Of a stretch of DNA of 64,000 nucleotides, positions 25,066-32,338 are shown piece after piece. The translations under genes were made by a program, and so were the position numbers. Each line of letters opens with the position of its first letter. The first letter of the stretch is position 1. This DNA comes from Candidatus Uhrbacteria bacterium (GTDB lineage: Bacteria > Patescibacteriota > Patescibacteriia > 2-12-FULL-60-25), in NCBI GenBank assembly GCA_021413945.1, contig JAIOPK010000017.1, forward strand, positions 124,001-188,000, in the 5' to 3' direction. The notes under the pieces were generated by a model. It was not told the DNA's origin. It saw nothing but the letters and a program-made list of their open reading frames with translations, and did not search any database.

Positions 25066-25953
25066 TTACGGAGCCCCGAGTCCAAGGTGTACGTTGATCG
25101 AGTTCGTCGAGCTTTGCACGATCGGTAGCGACAGGTCGATCGGATTCCCGATCGGATCGCCAAATCGATAGTTTACATAAAAGGCTTCCGAGATATCGTC
25201 GACGTATTGGTTCCAGCTTGTCCCAAAATACGCTCGCGCCACTTCTTCCGTCTGTACCCATCGGAGAATTCCGCCTCGCGTCGGCAAATACGTCTTGGTG
25301 TCGGTCTGGAATTTTACGAGTTTCGATCCCGGTCGATACGTAATGTTTCCGCCAATCGGAATGAGCGACATTTGGTCGATCGGCATGGTTTTGACCGTCG
25401 CAAAATTTGTATACCAGCTCAAGTAAACTTTCTCGTTCGGGAACACGTAACGTCGTCCATTCGACGCATAGTAGTACACCGCGCTATCCGGCTGAGTGCT
25501 CGCATCTCCGTCATCCGGAATCTTGATGAGATCGCCAACATTGATGGCAAACTCGAGTCCTTCCGAGAAGGAAAGCGTCACGGTTTTGGTAAACGTGATG
25601 CCATCGATCACAGCCGAGATCGTTGCGTTACCATTTTTGAGCGATCGCACCAGAAACGAGGCGCGTCCTGTGATCGACGTCTTTGCCGCGATGGGCGTAA
25701 TCTCATCGATCGCGCCACGAGAAGACTGCAAGGCAACATCGACGTTTTCAACACCTACGAGATTCACATTCTTCACCGTAACATTCACCCGAATTTGGCT
25801 GATCCCATCCGCTTTAGCGGAGGTCGTTTCGGCACTAATCGTCGAGAGATTCGGATCAATGGCCGGTGCAGCATGTACGACGACACTGCCAACCCAAAAG
25901 CTCAAACCAATGGCGAGCGCGGAACACGCGACGCGGAGAGTCATCTTAATCAT
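25066..25953 (-). CDS. secreted protein with an Ig-like domain and a shared C-terminal surface domain
   Basis: 295 aa. A signal peptide of about 28 residues ends in VVHA. Residues 35-135 form an Ig-like domain resembling the bacterial Big_1/invasin type (SAKADGISQIRVNVTVKNVNLVGVENVDV, GRASFLVRSLKNGNATISAV). The C-terminal domain (about 165-285) has GRRYVFPNEKVYLSWYTNF, IPIGGNITYRPGSK, TRGGILRWV and FYVNYRFGDPIGN, homologous to the lipoprotein at 16214. It is last in an operon after a pseudouridine synthase and a CMP-kinase-like gene, 9 bases from the latter. Probable cell-surface protein of unknown role. Confidence 0.8.
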   Translation of the reverse strand: MIKMTLRVACSALAIGLSFWVGSVVVHAAPAIDPNLSTISAETTSAKADGISQIRVNVTVKNVNLVGVENVDVALQSSRGAIDEITPIAAKTSITGRASFLVRSLKNGNATISAVIDGITFTKTVTLSFSEGLEFAINVGDLIKIPDDGDASTQPDSAVYYYASNGRRYVFPNEKVYLSWYTNFATVKTMPIDQMSLIPIGGNITYRPGSKLVKFQTDTKTYLPTRGGILRWVQTEEVARAYFGTSWNQYVDDISEAFYVNYRFGDPIGNPIDLSLPIVQSSTNSINVHLGLGAP

Positions 25954-25962
25954 CCCGACAGT

Positions 25963-26520
25963 TTAGCGCTTTGCCTCGATTTTCTCCAGGATGACGGCGG
26001 CCGTCGCCTCGGGGCCTGCGAGTGTCGTCGTATCGATTACAAAATCGTAATGGCCTGCATCGCGATAATCGACGCCGTAAATCAGGGCATAACGACGCAC
26101 ATCGGAAGCCGTCCGTTCCTCGATAGCGCGTCTCGTTTCCTCGACATTGCGGTACATCGCCTCATCCTCGCGCGTCTTAGTGTTCTTGCGTGCATCAAAA
26201 ATACGCTTGGCCGCCTCATCCAAATCGCAAGACAAGAAAATCTTGATGGAGTGGGGGATGAAATGCCAGCTCAAGCGTCCTTCTACAATAAAGTTATCCT
26301 TTGTTTTTCCGAGCTCGCGCTGATACTCGTCGACACTCGTATCCGTCGTCGGATCAATCTCGCCGATCGCATTCAATTCATCAATACTGATCCTGCGCTC
26401 CTCCGCGAGCTTAGCGCGCAAACCACCCATGGAGTAAAACGGCATCCCAAGTTTGTCGGACAAGATTTTCGCAACCGTTGTCTTGCCGGAACCGGGCACT
26501 CCAGAGATGGTAATGATCAT
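25963..26520 (-). CDS. cytidylate kinase-like P-loop kinase
   Basis: 185 aa. Walker A GVPGSGKT at residues 7-14, an NMP-binding region (FYSMGGLRAKLAEERRISIDELNAIGE) and a lid-like segment with RTASDVRRYALIYGVDY, matching the short archaeal-type (d)CMP kinase family (AAA_18) rather than the longer E. coli Cmk. It probably phosphorylates CMP/dCMP. It starts 4 bases after the pseudouridine synthase stop, which places both in one operon. Confidence 0.75.
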   Translation of the reverse strand: MIITISGVPGSGKTTVAKILSDKLGMPFYSMGGLRAKLAEERRISIDELNAIGEIDPTTDTSVDEYQRELGKTKDNFIVEGRLSWHFIPHSIKIFLSCDLDEAAKRIFDARKNTKTREDEAMYRNVEETRRAIEERTASDVRRYALIYGVDYRDAGHYDFVIDTTTLAGPEATAAVILEKIEAKR

Positions 26521-26524
26521 AGAT

Positions 26525-27487
26525 TTACGTCGTTAGCATTGTTTTTACTTGGGCAAATGCGGGATCTGGCTCCAGAGTAAATCGCTTGAGCTCATTCGTC
26601 GAGGGATCCGTAAACGAGAGATCGACGCTTTGCAGCATGAGCCTCGGTGCCTTTAGATTTCGATCGACATTCTTGAGGGCGTAGAGCGAGTCACCGATGA
26701 TCGGACAGCGCATGGCTTGCAAATGGGCGCGGATTTGATGCGTACGACCGGAAAGAATCTCTACGTCGACCAATGTCGCACCGGTAAACCGTTCACGCAC
26801 AATATAATGCGTCCAAGCCGCCTTGCCTTCCTCCTCGCTTTCCGGTCGCGCCGCCATACGAGGTTTGCTCGTCGATCGCGCAATGCGGAACTTGATCTCG
26901 CCTTCTTCCGCCGGCATCTCGCCATACACAAACGCAAGGTAATGCTTCTGCGACTTACGGCTCGAGAACTGCGTCTTAAACGATTCGTACGCATCCTGCG
27001 TCTTTGCAATCACCATGAGCCCGCTCACTTCGCGGTCCAATCGATGCACGATACCGGGACGTGACGGATCCTCGCCGACTTTGGCGATCTTCGGATCATG
27101 CTCCATCAGCAAGTCGACCAGTGTTCCCGTCTTATGCTTGGCATCCGGATGCACCAAAAGTCCCGTCGGCTTGTCGATGACAATCCAGTCGGCGGTTTCC
27201 TCGACAATCAAATCTTCCAGCTTTGGCATCGGTCCGCCGTCCTTTGGTACAAACGGATTCTTCTTTACTTCTTCCAACGGCAAATATTCAACACGGTCTC
27301 CTGCTTTTAAAAATCGATGCACGGTCGGCTTTTTGCCGTTTACCGTGACGTGGCCGTTCTTAATCCCGTTCTTGATCGCCGAGCGCGTAATATCCAAAAG
27401 CTTAGCCGTCAAAAAGACGTCCAAACGATCGCCGGCGGAGTCATCCGTGACGATCCAGTTCTGCGCTTCGATACCGGGATGTTTCAT
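26525..27487 (-). CDS. RluA/RluD-family 23S rRNA pseudouridine synthase
   Basis: 320 aa from ATG 27487. An N-terminal S4 domain (RLDVFLTAKLLDITRSAIKNGIKNGHVTVNGK) precedes the catalytic domain with the signature HRLDREVSGLMVIAKT, where the aspartate in RLD is the catalytic residue, and later GRTHQIRAHL. This matches RluD-like enzymes that modify large-subunit rRNA; the exact target is unknown. The longer frame from 27562 runs into an upstream terminator. TACACT lies 6 bases before ATG 27487, so the mRNA is probably leaderless. Confidence 0.9.
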   Translation of the reverse strand: MKHPGIEAQNWIVTDDSAGDRLDVFLTAKLLDITRSAIKNGIKNGHVTVNGKKPTVHRFLKAGDRVEYLPLEEVKKNPFVPKDGGPMPKLEDLIVEETADWIVIDKPTGLLVHPDAKHKTGTLVDLLMEHDPKIAKVGEDPSRPGIVHRLDREVSGLMVIAKTQDAYESFKTQFSSRKSQKHYLAFVYGEMPAEEGEIKFRIARSTSKPRMAARPESEEEGKAAWTHYIVRERFTGATLVDVEILSGRTHQIRAHLQAMRCPIIGDSLYALKNVDRNLKAPRLMLQSVDLSFTDPSTNELKRFTLEPDPAFAQVKTMLTT

Positions 27488-27527
27488 GAGGAGAGTGTAA
27501 CCGATCAAACGGGTAATGAGAAAGTAA

Positions 27528-27561
27528 TTGGCCCGCCCCGACAGGTGTCGAGGGCGGGCCA
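27528..27561 (-). terminator. hairpin after the gene at 27566
   Basis: Stem TTGGCCCGCCC / GGGCGGGCCA around a 13-base loop. On the minus strand it follows the gene's stop at 27566; the T-tract is weak. Confidence 0.5.
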
Positions 27562-27565
27562 TGTG

Positions 27566-28123
27566 TCAGGGCTCCGACTTGTTTCGCCGGGTGATGCGGC
27601 CTGCGATCCGCTTGGGTCGCGAGATGGCGGGGGCGGGCAGGTCCGGCGGACTGATCCGCGCCTCCACGAGGCGCATGACCAGGTACACGAGCCGAATCCG
27701 CACCATGGTCTCGGCCTCGCTCTCGTTGAAAGCGATGGTCTCGTGCGACTTGCGCGAAGGGAGGGACTCCTGAGTGAGTTGATTCCAGAGTGGCTGGAAG
27801 TACTCCCAGGGACGTCGGCCCTTGTGCTTGCCGCGCGCGTTCCGCATGAGCTCGAGCAAGGCGAGCAGCTGCTCCTGGCCGCCCATGAGGACGACCTGTG
27901 GGCTGTCCTTCCAGAAGTCCGGCGTGAACTTACGTCCGAGGACGTAGATGCCGGACAGCGTCCTCACCATGGCGTCGGTCTCGAGGATGCTGCATTCCGG
28001 ATGCGCTTCGAGGAAGCCGTCGAACACCGTCTTGATGTATGGGGCCGTGTAGAAGATGTGATGAACCCGAGTGTGAGGAGCGGTCGGTACCGGCGGCAAA
28101 ACCGGCTCGGCGAGCAAACTCAT
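27566..28123 (-). CDS. hypothetical protein, 185 aa
   Basis: Not recognised. Mostly helical with a basic C-terminus (SRPKRIAGRITRRNKSEP); residues 25-110 include HHIFYTAPYIKTVFDGFLEAHPE and VVLMGGQEQLLALLELMRNARGK. No membrane segment. ATG 28123 is favoured over 28195 because GGAG lies 8 bases upstream and because the promoter (TTGACA-17-TCAAAT, minus strand 28182-28154) is located between the two starts. It is a single-gene unit divergent from tRNA-Ile. Confidence 0.65.
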   Translation of the reverse strand: MSLLAEPVLPPVPTAPHTRVHHIFYTAPYIKTVFDGFLEAHPECSILETDAMVRTLSGIYVLGRKFTPDFWKDSPQVVLMGGQEQLLALLELMRNARGKHKGRRPWEYFQPLWNQLTQESLPSRKSHETIAFNESEAETMVRIRLVYLVMRLVEARISPPDLPAPAISRPKRIAGRITRRNKSEP

Positions 28124-28153
28124 GACGTTTCTCCGGTGTGAGAGACGCCGCCA

Positions 28154-28215
28154 ATTTGAGCATGACCGATCGACTTTGTCAATCCGTTGACGCAAGGTTC
28201 GTAGGGCGGTATCTT
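28154..28215. promoter_or_regulatory. divergent promoters of the 28123 gene (-) and tRNA-Ile (+)
   Basis: Minus strand: TTGACA at 28182-28177, 17 bases, TCAAAT at 28159-28154. Plus strand: TTGACG at 28187-28192, 17 bases, TATCTT at 28210-28215. The -35 boxes are only 4 bases apart. Confidence 0.7.
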
Positions 28216-28234
28216 CGCACTGCTCTCATTCCTC

Positions 28235-28311
28235 GGGACGGTAGCTCAGATGGTTAGAGCGCCGAGCTTATACCTCGGTGGTCGATGGTTCGATTCCATC
28301 CCGTCCCACCA
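28235..28311 (+). tRNA. tRNA-Ile(UAU)
   Basis: Acceptor GGGACGG/CCGTCCC is perfect; D-arm GCTCAGATGGTTAGAGC, anticodon stem CCGAG/CTCGG with loop CTTATAC, T-arm GATGG/CCATC, discriminator A and encoded CCA. The anticodon is TAT (28269-28271), which reads AUA directly. Most bacteria read AUA with a lysidine-modified CAU anticodon instead. Confidence 0.93.
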
Positions 28312-28347
28312 CGTAAAAACGACTCGCCGCGGTGAGTCGTTTTTACG
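28312..28347 (+). terminator. intrinsic terminator of tRNA-Ile
   Basis: Perfect 14-bp inverted repeat CGTAAAAACGACTC / GAGTCGTTTTTACG around GCCGCGGT, starting at the base after the tRNA CCA end. Confidence 0.85.
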
Positions 28348-28356
28348 TGCCAGGGA

Positions 28357-28385
28357 TTGACCTTTAGAAATAGTTAGGCATAATC
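28357..28385 (+). promoter_or_regulatory. promoter of the small ORF at 28404
   Basis: TTGACC at 28357-28362, 17 bases, ATAATC at 28380-28385 (or CATAAT with 16 bases). Confidence 0.7.
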
Positions 28386-28403
28386 CCGTCCGGAGGTTCA
28401 TCC

Positions 28404-28496
28404 ATGTCAAAGCTGAATCGATGGACGCCGGTCATCATCATCCTGCTCATTCTCATCGCCATGGTCTACCGCTACTTCTATCCTCTCGCGCACTGA
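28404..28496 (+). CDS. 30-residue single-pass membrane peptide
   Basis: The peptide starts MSKLNRWTPV and ends FYPLAH, with a hydrophobic core of 15-16 residues (VIIILLILIAMV). The gene is fully equipped: promoter TTGACC-17-ATAATC, GGAGG 7 bases before the ATG, and a terminator right after the stop. This makes a real small protein much more likely than chance. Function unknown; such peptides often regulate membrane protein complexes or act as toxins, but nothing here decides. Confidence 0.65.
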   Translation: MSKLNRWTPVIIILLILIAMVYRYFYPLAH

Positions 28497-28500
28497 CGAA

Positions 28501-28530
28501 GCCCCGCACCGATTCTCGGCGCGGGGCTTC
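28501..28530. terminator. terminator after the small ORF, shared with ABC-F gene
   Basis: Stem GCCCCGC / GCGGGGC with an inner CCGA/TCGG pairing, followed by TTCTGCATTT. It lies between the converging small ORF and ABC-F gene. Confidence 0.7.
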
Positions 28531-28535
28531 TGCAT

Positions 28536-30302
28536 TTATCCTAATTGTTCCAACTCCGCCGTCAGCCGCGTCCATTCCGATTCCGCATGCGGAATCATCG
28601 TTTCCAATCTCGTCAGCTTCCGCGTTCGTTCAAGATCGAACGTCAGCGGATCCTGCGTAAACAGTTTCATAAGCCCCGTCCGTTCCTCCTCGAGCTTGTC
28701 GAGCTCTTTCTCCACCTTAATAATCTTCCGTTTCAACTCCCGAATCTTTTCATGTCGTTCCGCTTTGGACATCGCTTGAGGCTCTTCCTCTGCAACCTCC
28801 TCCTTTTCCTTAATCAACCCCTCCTCTTGTCGCAACGCATACACATATTCCTCGTAAGTTCCCGGATACGATCGCACCGTCCCATCGCGCACATCCAAAA
28901 TACGCGTCGCGACCAAGTTTACGAACGTTCGTGAGTGGGAAATGAACAGCACGGTCCCATTCCATCGACGAAGTGCGTTACCAAGTGTCTCCACCGTCTC
29001 CAAATCCAGATGGTTTGTCGGTTCATCGAGGAGCAATACCTCTGGCCGAGAGAGCAGAAGTCCCGCTAGTACCAATCTCGAGCGTTCACCGCCGGAAAGC
29101 ATGCCGATCGTCTTCTCCCAATCGGTCTTCGGGAATAGAAAATCGCCAGCCATACGCATGATGTCCTCTTTTTCAGTACCCGGAATAGCCACACGTTCGA
29201 GATAATTCCAAACCGTCTCGCTTGCATGCAATTCATCCGGCGCATGCTGGTCGTAGAACCCAAGTTTCAGTCGATTGTTCCACGCAAATGTCCCATCAAG
29301 CTTCTCGATACGCCCAGCGAGTGTCTTGAGCAGCGTCGATTTACCTTTTCCGTTCTCACCAAGCACCGCCACATGCTCGCCTCGATCAATTTCAAGATCA
29401 ATTTCCTTCGCGATCACACTCGTCACATACCCAATCGCCAATTGATGCGCCTTCACGGCAAATTGCTTGCGATGATCCACCGCCGGAATCCGAATCTTCA
29501 CCGTTTTCAGCGCACTCGCAATATCAATCGTCTTCAATTTGCGTAACTGTTTCATTTTCGATTGCGCTTGCGTAGCTTTCGAGGCCTTCGCACGAAACCG
29601 ATTAATGAACGTCTCCAAATGTTTCTTCTGTGCCTCGATATTTTGGTTGAACTTCACGTCGAGGCTGAGTTTTTCCTCTTTGAAATCGAGATACTCATCA
29701 ATCGGACGGGGGAATAGGAAGAGTTTTCCGCGTTCCGCCTCCATTGTTTGTTCGCACGTCGATCGCAAGAACTCACGATCATGAGAAACGATCACAAACG
29801 CACCATTCCACTCCTGTAAAAATCGTTCGAGCAGAAGCTGTGTCTGCAAGTCGAGAAAGTTGGTCGGTTCATCGAGGAGCAGTAGATTCGGCTCATGCAA
29901 AAGCATCGCCGCAAGCTTCACGCGCATGCGATAGCCACCTGACAATGCCTCATACGGCATAACCAGTCGCTCCTTCTTGAGATCAAATTGCCCGGCCATC
30001 TTTGCGCAGGCCCATTCTTCTTTGCTCGACGTTCGCTGAAGATACTCAATAACCGTTTCACCCTTCTGATAATCCTCATGCTGTTTGAGATACCCAAGCC
30101 GGCACGCCGGATGAATAACGATCTCACCCGCATCCTGCTTCTCATCACCGACGATCATGTGGAGCAGCGTCGATTTCCCCGCGCCATTCCGTCCGATGAA
30201 CCCTATCTTGTCGCCCTCGCTAATCGAAACCGCCGCATCTTCAAAGAGCACATGTAGCCCATGCGCTTTATCCAGCTTGTCGACATGAAGAAGAGTCGCC
30301 AT
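28536..30302 (-). CDS. ABC-F family ATPase (translation factor type)
   Basis: 588 aa with two ABC domains and no membrane segment: Walker A GRNGAGKST and GENGKGKST, signatures LSGGYRMRVKL and LSGGERSRLVL, Walker B LLLLDEPTNFLD and VLLLDEPTNHLD. The linker between domains (KKHLETFINRFRAKASKATQAQSKMKQLRKL) is the P-site tRNA interaction motif type seen in EttA/Uup/YbiT-like proteins. A C-terminal coiled coil of about 80 residues resembles Uup. It should act on the ribosome. Promoter TTGACC-17-CAATAT ends 8 bases before the ATG, so leaderless. Confidence 0.9.
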   Translation of the reverse strand: MATLLHVDKLDKAHGLHVLFEDAAVSISEGDKIGFIGRNGAGKSTLLHMIVGDEKQDAGEIVIHPACRLGYLKQHEDYQKGETVIEYLQRTSSKEEWACAKMAGQFDLKKERLVMPYEALSGGYRMRVKLAAMLLHEPNLLLLDEPTNFLDLQTQLLLERFLQEWNGAFVIVSHDREFLRSTCEQTMEAERGKLFLFPRPIDEYLDFKEEKLSLDVKFNQNIEAQKKHLETFINRFRAKASKATQAQSKMKQLRKLKTIDIASALKTVKIRIPAVDHRKQFAVKAHQLAIGYVTSVIAKEIDLEIDRGEHVAVLGENGKGKSTLLKTLAGRIEKLDGTFAWNNRLKLGFYDQHAPDELHASETVWNYLERVAIPGTEKEDIMRMAGDFLFPKTDWEKTIGMLSGGERSRLVLAGLLLSRPEVLLLDEPTNHLDLETVETLGNALRRWNGTVLFISHSRTFVNLVATRILDVRDGTVRSYPGTYEEYVYALRQEEGLIKEKEEVAEEEPQAMSKAERHEKIRELKRKIIKVEKELDKLEEERTGLMKLFTQDPLTFDLERTRKLTRLETMIPHAESEWTRLTAELEQLG

Positions 30303-30389
30303 TGGCGCGTATATTGGGGTGTTTTTGACGAACGGTCAACGCAAGATTGCAGGTCGACGTTTCAGAAGAAAAGAGTAATCTGGATTTAT

Positions 30390-30650
30390 ATGAAACGACC
30401 CATCTGGTTCAAAGCCAAAAACTATGGTTATGGTTGGTATCCCGCCACATGGCAGGGATGGTTGATAATGGCGATCTGGCTCGCTCTGCTTCTGTTGAAC
30501 CTCTATCGCATTGATTCCGTTTCCCATTCCTCAAGCGACACGCTTATCAATTTTGTTCCGCAGTCGCTCATCCTTACGCTTATCCTTGTTGCGGTTAGCT
30601 ATTGGGCGGGGGAGAAGCCGCGCTGGAGATGGGGCAAAGACGACAAATAA
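30390..30650 (+). CDS. small two-helix membrane protein, 86 aa
   Basis: From ATG 30390: a conserved-looking start KRPIWFKAKNYGYGWYPATWQGWL, then two transmembrane helices (about 23-42 and 57-74) and a basic end RWRWGKDDK. I recall similar small proteins with the WFKAK-YGWGW-PATWQGW start from other CPR genomes, function unknown. The longer frame from 30261 is rejected because TAATCT at 30376-30381 is a good -10 box 8 bases before ATG 30390; the mRNA is probably leaderless. Confidence 0.75.
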   Translation: MKRPIWFKAKNYGYGWYPATWQGWLIMAIWLALLLLNLYRIDSVSHSSSDTLINFVPQSLILTLILVAVSYWAGEKPRWRWGKDDK

Positions 30651-30683
30651 TCGAAGCTTCCATACGTGCTAACATACATCGAT

Positions 30684-31064
30684 ATGTTCAAACCATTTTC
30701 CGGCGACATCGTCGCCATGGCAAAAGAAAACTCTTACTATCGCCGCGAGGTCGCCACTGCCCAAGATTCGCAAGTCGTCGTCATGAGCATCCCCGCAGGC
30801 AGTGAAGTAGGGGAGGAGGTCCACGATGACGTCGACCAGAACCTGCTTTTTGTCGCCGGCACGGGCAAGGCCGTCTTGAACGGCGTCGAAAGCCCGATCG
30901 CTGCCGGAACTCTCGTCATGGTCCCCCGTGGGACGAGCCACAACTTCATTAATACCGGTTCCGAAGATCTAAAGATCGTCACCATCTACGCCCCGCCGCG
31001 CCACAAAGTCGGCACCATCCACAAGACTCTCGACGAGGCTGAACATAAGCCGGAACACTACTAG
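30684..31064 (+). CDS. cupin-domain protein
   Basis: 126 aa from ATG 30684. A single cupin fold with motif 1 around GSEVGEEVHDDVDQNLLFVAGTGK and motif 2 around AAGTLVMVPRGTSHNFINTG; the metal-binding His/Glu/His pattern (VHDDVDQ, then GTSH) is largely kept. This resembles the small mannose-6-phosphate-isomerase-like cupins whose substrate is unknown. The extended -10 box TG-C-TAACAT at 30670-30675 lies 8 bases before the ATG; leaderless. Confidence 0.8.
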   Translation: MFKPFSGDIVAMAKENSYYRREVATAQDSQVVVMSIPAGSEVGEEVHDDVDQNLLFVAGTGKAVLNGVESPIAAGTLVMVPRGTSHNFINTGSEDLKIVTIYAPPRHKVGTIHKTLDEAEHKPEHY

Positions 31065-31075
31065 CATTTATTTTT

Positions 31076-31182
31076 ACACATAATCCAATACAAAAAACCT
31101 CCGAGGACTGCTTGAGTCGACCTTGATTAATACCAAGATATCGACGAGTTCCGCAGGAGGTTTTTTGTATTGGATTATGTGT
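31076..31182. repeat. 107-bp palindromic element with nested hairpin
   Basis: A perfect 27-bp inverted repeat (31076-31102 and 31156-31182) flanks a 53-base centre that itself can fold (GTCGA/TCGAC near 31116-31145 enclosing CTTG/CAAG). The inner ends of the arms are AAAAAACCTCC and GGAGGTTTTTT, so the element works as a terminator in both directions between the cupin and superoxide dismutase genes. Its length and perfection exceed an ordinary terminator. The last 8 bases overlap the end of the dismutase coding sequence. Confidence 0.8.
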
Positions 31183-31753
31183 ACCGCTCCTCCACCTTCT
31201 GCCAGTTTAAGTTCTTCCAAAACGCCTCCATATATTTCATACGCTCCGTCGGCTTATAGTCGACCGTATACGCATGCTCCCAAACATCGAGAGCGAACAC
31301 AATCTTCTGTCCGCCCAGTTGTCCAAGCTCATGATCGCTTACCCAGACGTTGAGCAAGTTTCCATTCGTCTCATCGACAACGGTGAGCACCCAGCCGATC
31401 CCACGCATCACAGCCATCGCAGATACTTCACTCTTCCACGCGTCGAATGATCCGTACTGTGCTTCGAGAGCCATCTTGAGTTTGTCGACGGAGCCTTCGG
31501 ACTTTTCGAATTGTGCAAAGTAGTACTCGTGCAAGCGCATGCCGTTAAATTCGAAACCAAATCGGCGCGTGAGTTCTGAAAGTTCGATCGCCATCGCTTC
31601 GGCGTTCTGTTTATGCGCGGCAACTTTCTCCATAAGCGCATTCGTGTTCTTCACGTAGCCGGCATAGAGCTTCAAATGTTCGGCGATTTGCGTCTCCGAG
31701 AGCCCGTCGAGGACTCCGAGCGCAAAGGTTTTTGCGGTGTAGGTTTGTTTCAT
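31175..31753 (-). CDS. iron/manganese superoxide dismutase
   Basis: 192 aa from ATG 31753 (MKQTYTAKTF); ATG 31762 is also possible, and the much longer upstream frame is spurious. Family features: helical N-terminal domain HLKLYAGYVKNTNALM, second ligand region MRLHEYYFAQFE, GIGWVLTVVDETNGNLLNVWVSDHE, and the metal motif DVWEHAYTVDY. All four ligands (two N-terminal His, the Asp and the final His) appear present. The active-site Gln/His position is atypical (VSDHELGQLGG). It removes superoxide. The C-terminus runs into the palindromic element. Confidence 0.88.
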   Translation of the reverse strand: MKQTYTAKTFALGVLDGLSETQIAEHLKLYAGYVKNTNALMEKVAAHKQNAEAMAIELSELTRRFGFEFNGMRLHEYYFAQFEKSEGSVDKLKMALEAQYGSFDAWKSEVSAMAVMRGIGWVLTVVDETNGNLLNVWVSDHELGQLGGQKIVFALDVWEHAYTVDYKPTERMKYMEAFWKNLNWQKVEERYT

Positions 31754-31797
31754 ACGTTCCATAGCTTGCCCTGACCTAGTCGAAGGGTCAAACGGGG

Positions 31798-31826
31798 TTG
31801 ACGCGGCCAAATCAGGGTGATGAAAT
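31798..31826 (+). promoter_or_regulatory. promoter of the gene at 31870
   Basis: TTGACG at 31798-31803, 17 bases, TGAAAT at 31821-31826, divergent from the dismutase gene. Confidence 0.55.
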
Positions 31827-31869
31827 AGTCGTCCTCCGAATGGTCGGAGTTGCACCTTTGGAGCGATGG

Positions 31870-32301
31870 ATGAACGACCCGCTCTTTCTCCGTGTTGATC
31901 TCGGCGATGAATGGCGAAAGCCCGAGATGATGGCCCGCTTCCGCCGGACGCTCCGCGAAAACGGCCTCCTGCGAGAAGATTTTCTTTACCATGCCTTTGA
32001 CGGCGCCCAGTCCCTCGACCAGGTGACGTTGCATGGCTGTGAAGTAATAAATCCCACGCAGTATAGCTGCGGAACCATGCTCGGCGTCGCCTCACGACGC
32101 GCCAAGCTCTACAATCCGCTCGACACAGGGCTCATGCTGGAAAAGCCTGGCCTCTTGGTCTACAAGCGGCGCAGTTTCGTCTGCGTGAGCGAGTCGGATT
32201 CGCTCTATCGATTCCGCGGCCGGAACTATTTCCGTGCCCTCGTCGCCATTCTGCTCTCCAAGCGCCCTCGCCATCGACGCGTGCACGAGCTGTTCGCCTG
32301 A
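31870..32301 (+). CDS. hypothetical protein, 143 aa
   Basis: Not recognised. Contains LRVDLGDEWRKPEMMARFRRTLRE, QVTLHGCEVINPTQYSCG and a basic C-terminus SKRPRHRRVHELFA; no membrane segment. ATG 31870 is preferred because GGAG lies 6 bases before it; ATG 31840 in the same frame, adding ten residues, would give a near-leaderless message. The frame open from TTG 31798 begins inside the -35 box and is not credible. Single-gene unit with terminator. Confidence 0.6.
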   Translation: MNDPLFLRVDLGDEWRKPEMMARFRRTLRENGLLREDFLYHAFDGAQSLDQVTLHGCEVINPTQYSCGTMLGVASRRAKLYNPLDTGLMLEKPGLLVYKRRSFVCVSESDSLYRFRGRNYFRALVAILLSKRPRHRRVHELFA

Positions 32302-32304
32302 CTG

Positions 32305-32335
32305 CCCCGGCCCCATCTGTGCGGTCGGGGCCTTC
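32305..32335 (+). terminator. terminator between the 31870 gene and the CCA enzyme
   Basis: Stem GCCCCG / CGGGGC around a 16-base loop, followed by CTTCGTTTTA. Confidence 0.6.
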
Positions 32336-32338
32336 GTT

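Noticed and set aside
25207..26580. A 457-codon plus-strand frame across the secreted protein and CMP-kinase genes
   Set aside because: It runs antisense to two proteins with clear motifs (signal peptide, Walker A) and shows none of its own.
31175..32095. A long superoxide dismutase frame with 110 extra N-terminal residues
   Set aside because: The extra part is Arg/Gly-rich antisense to the gene at 31870 and precedes the canonical dismutase start MKQTYTAKTF.
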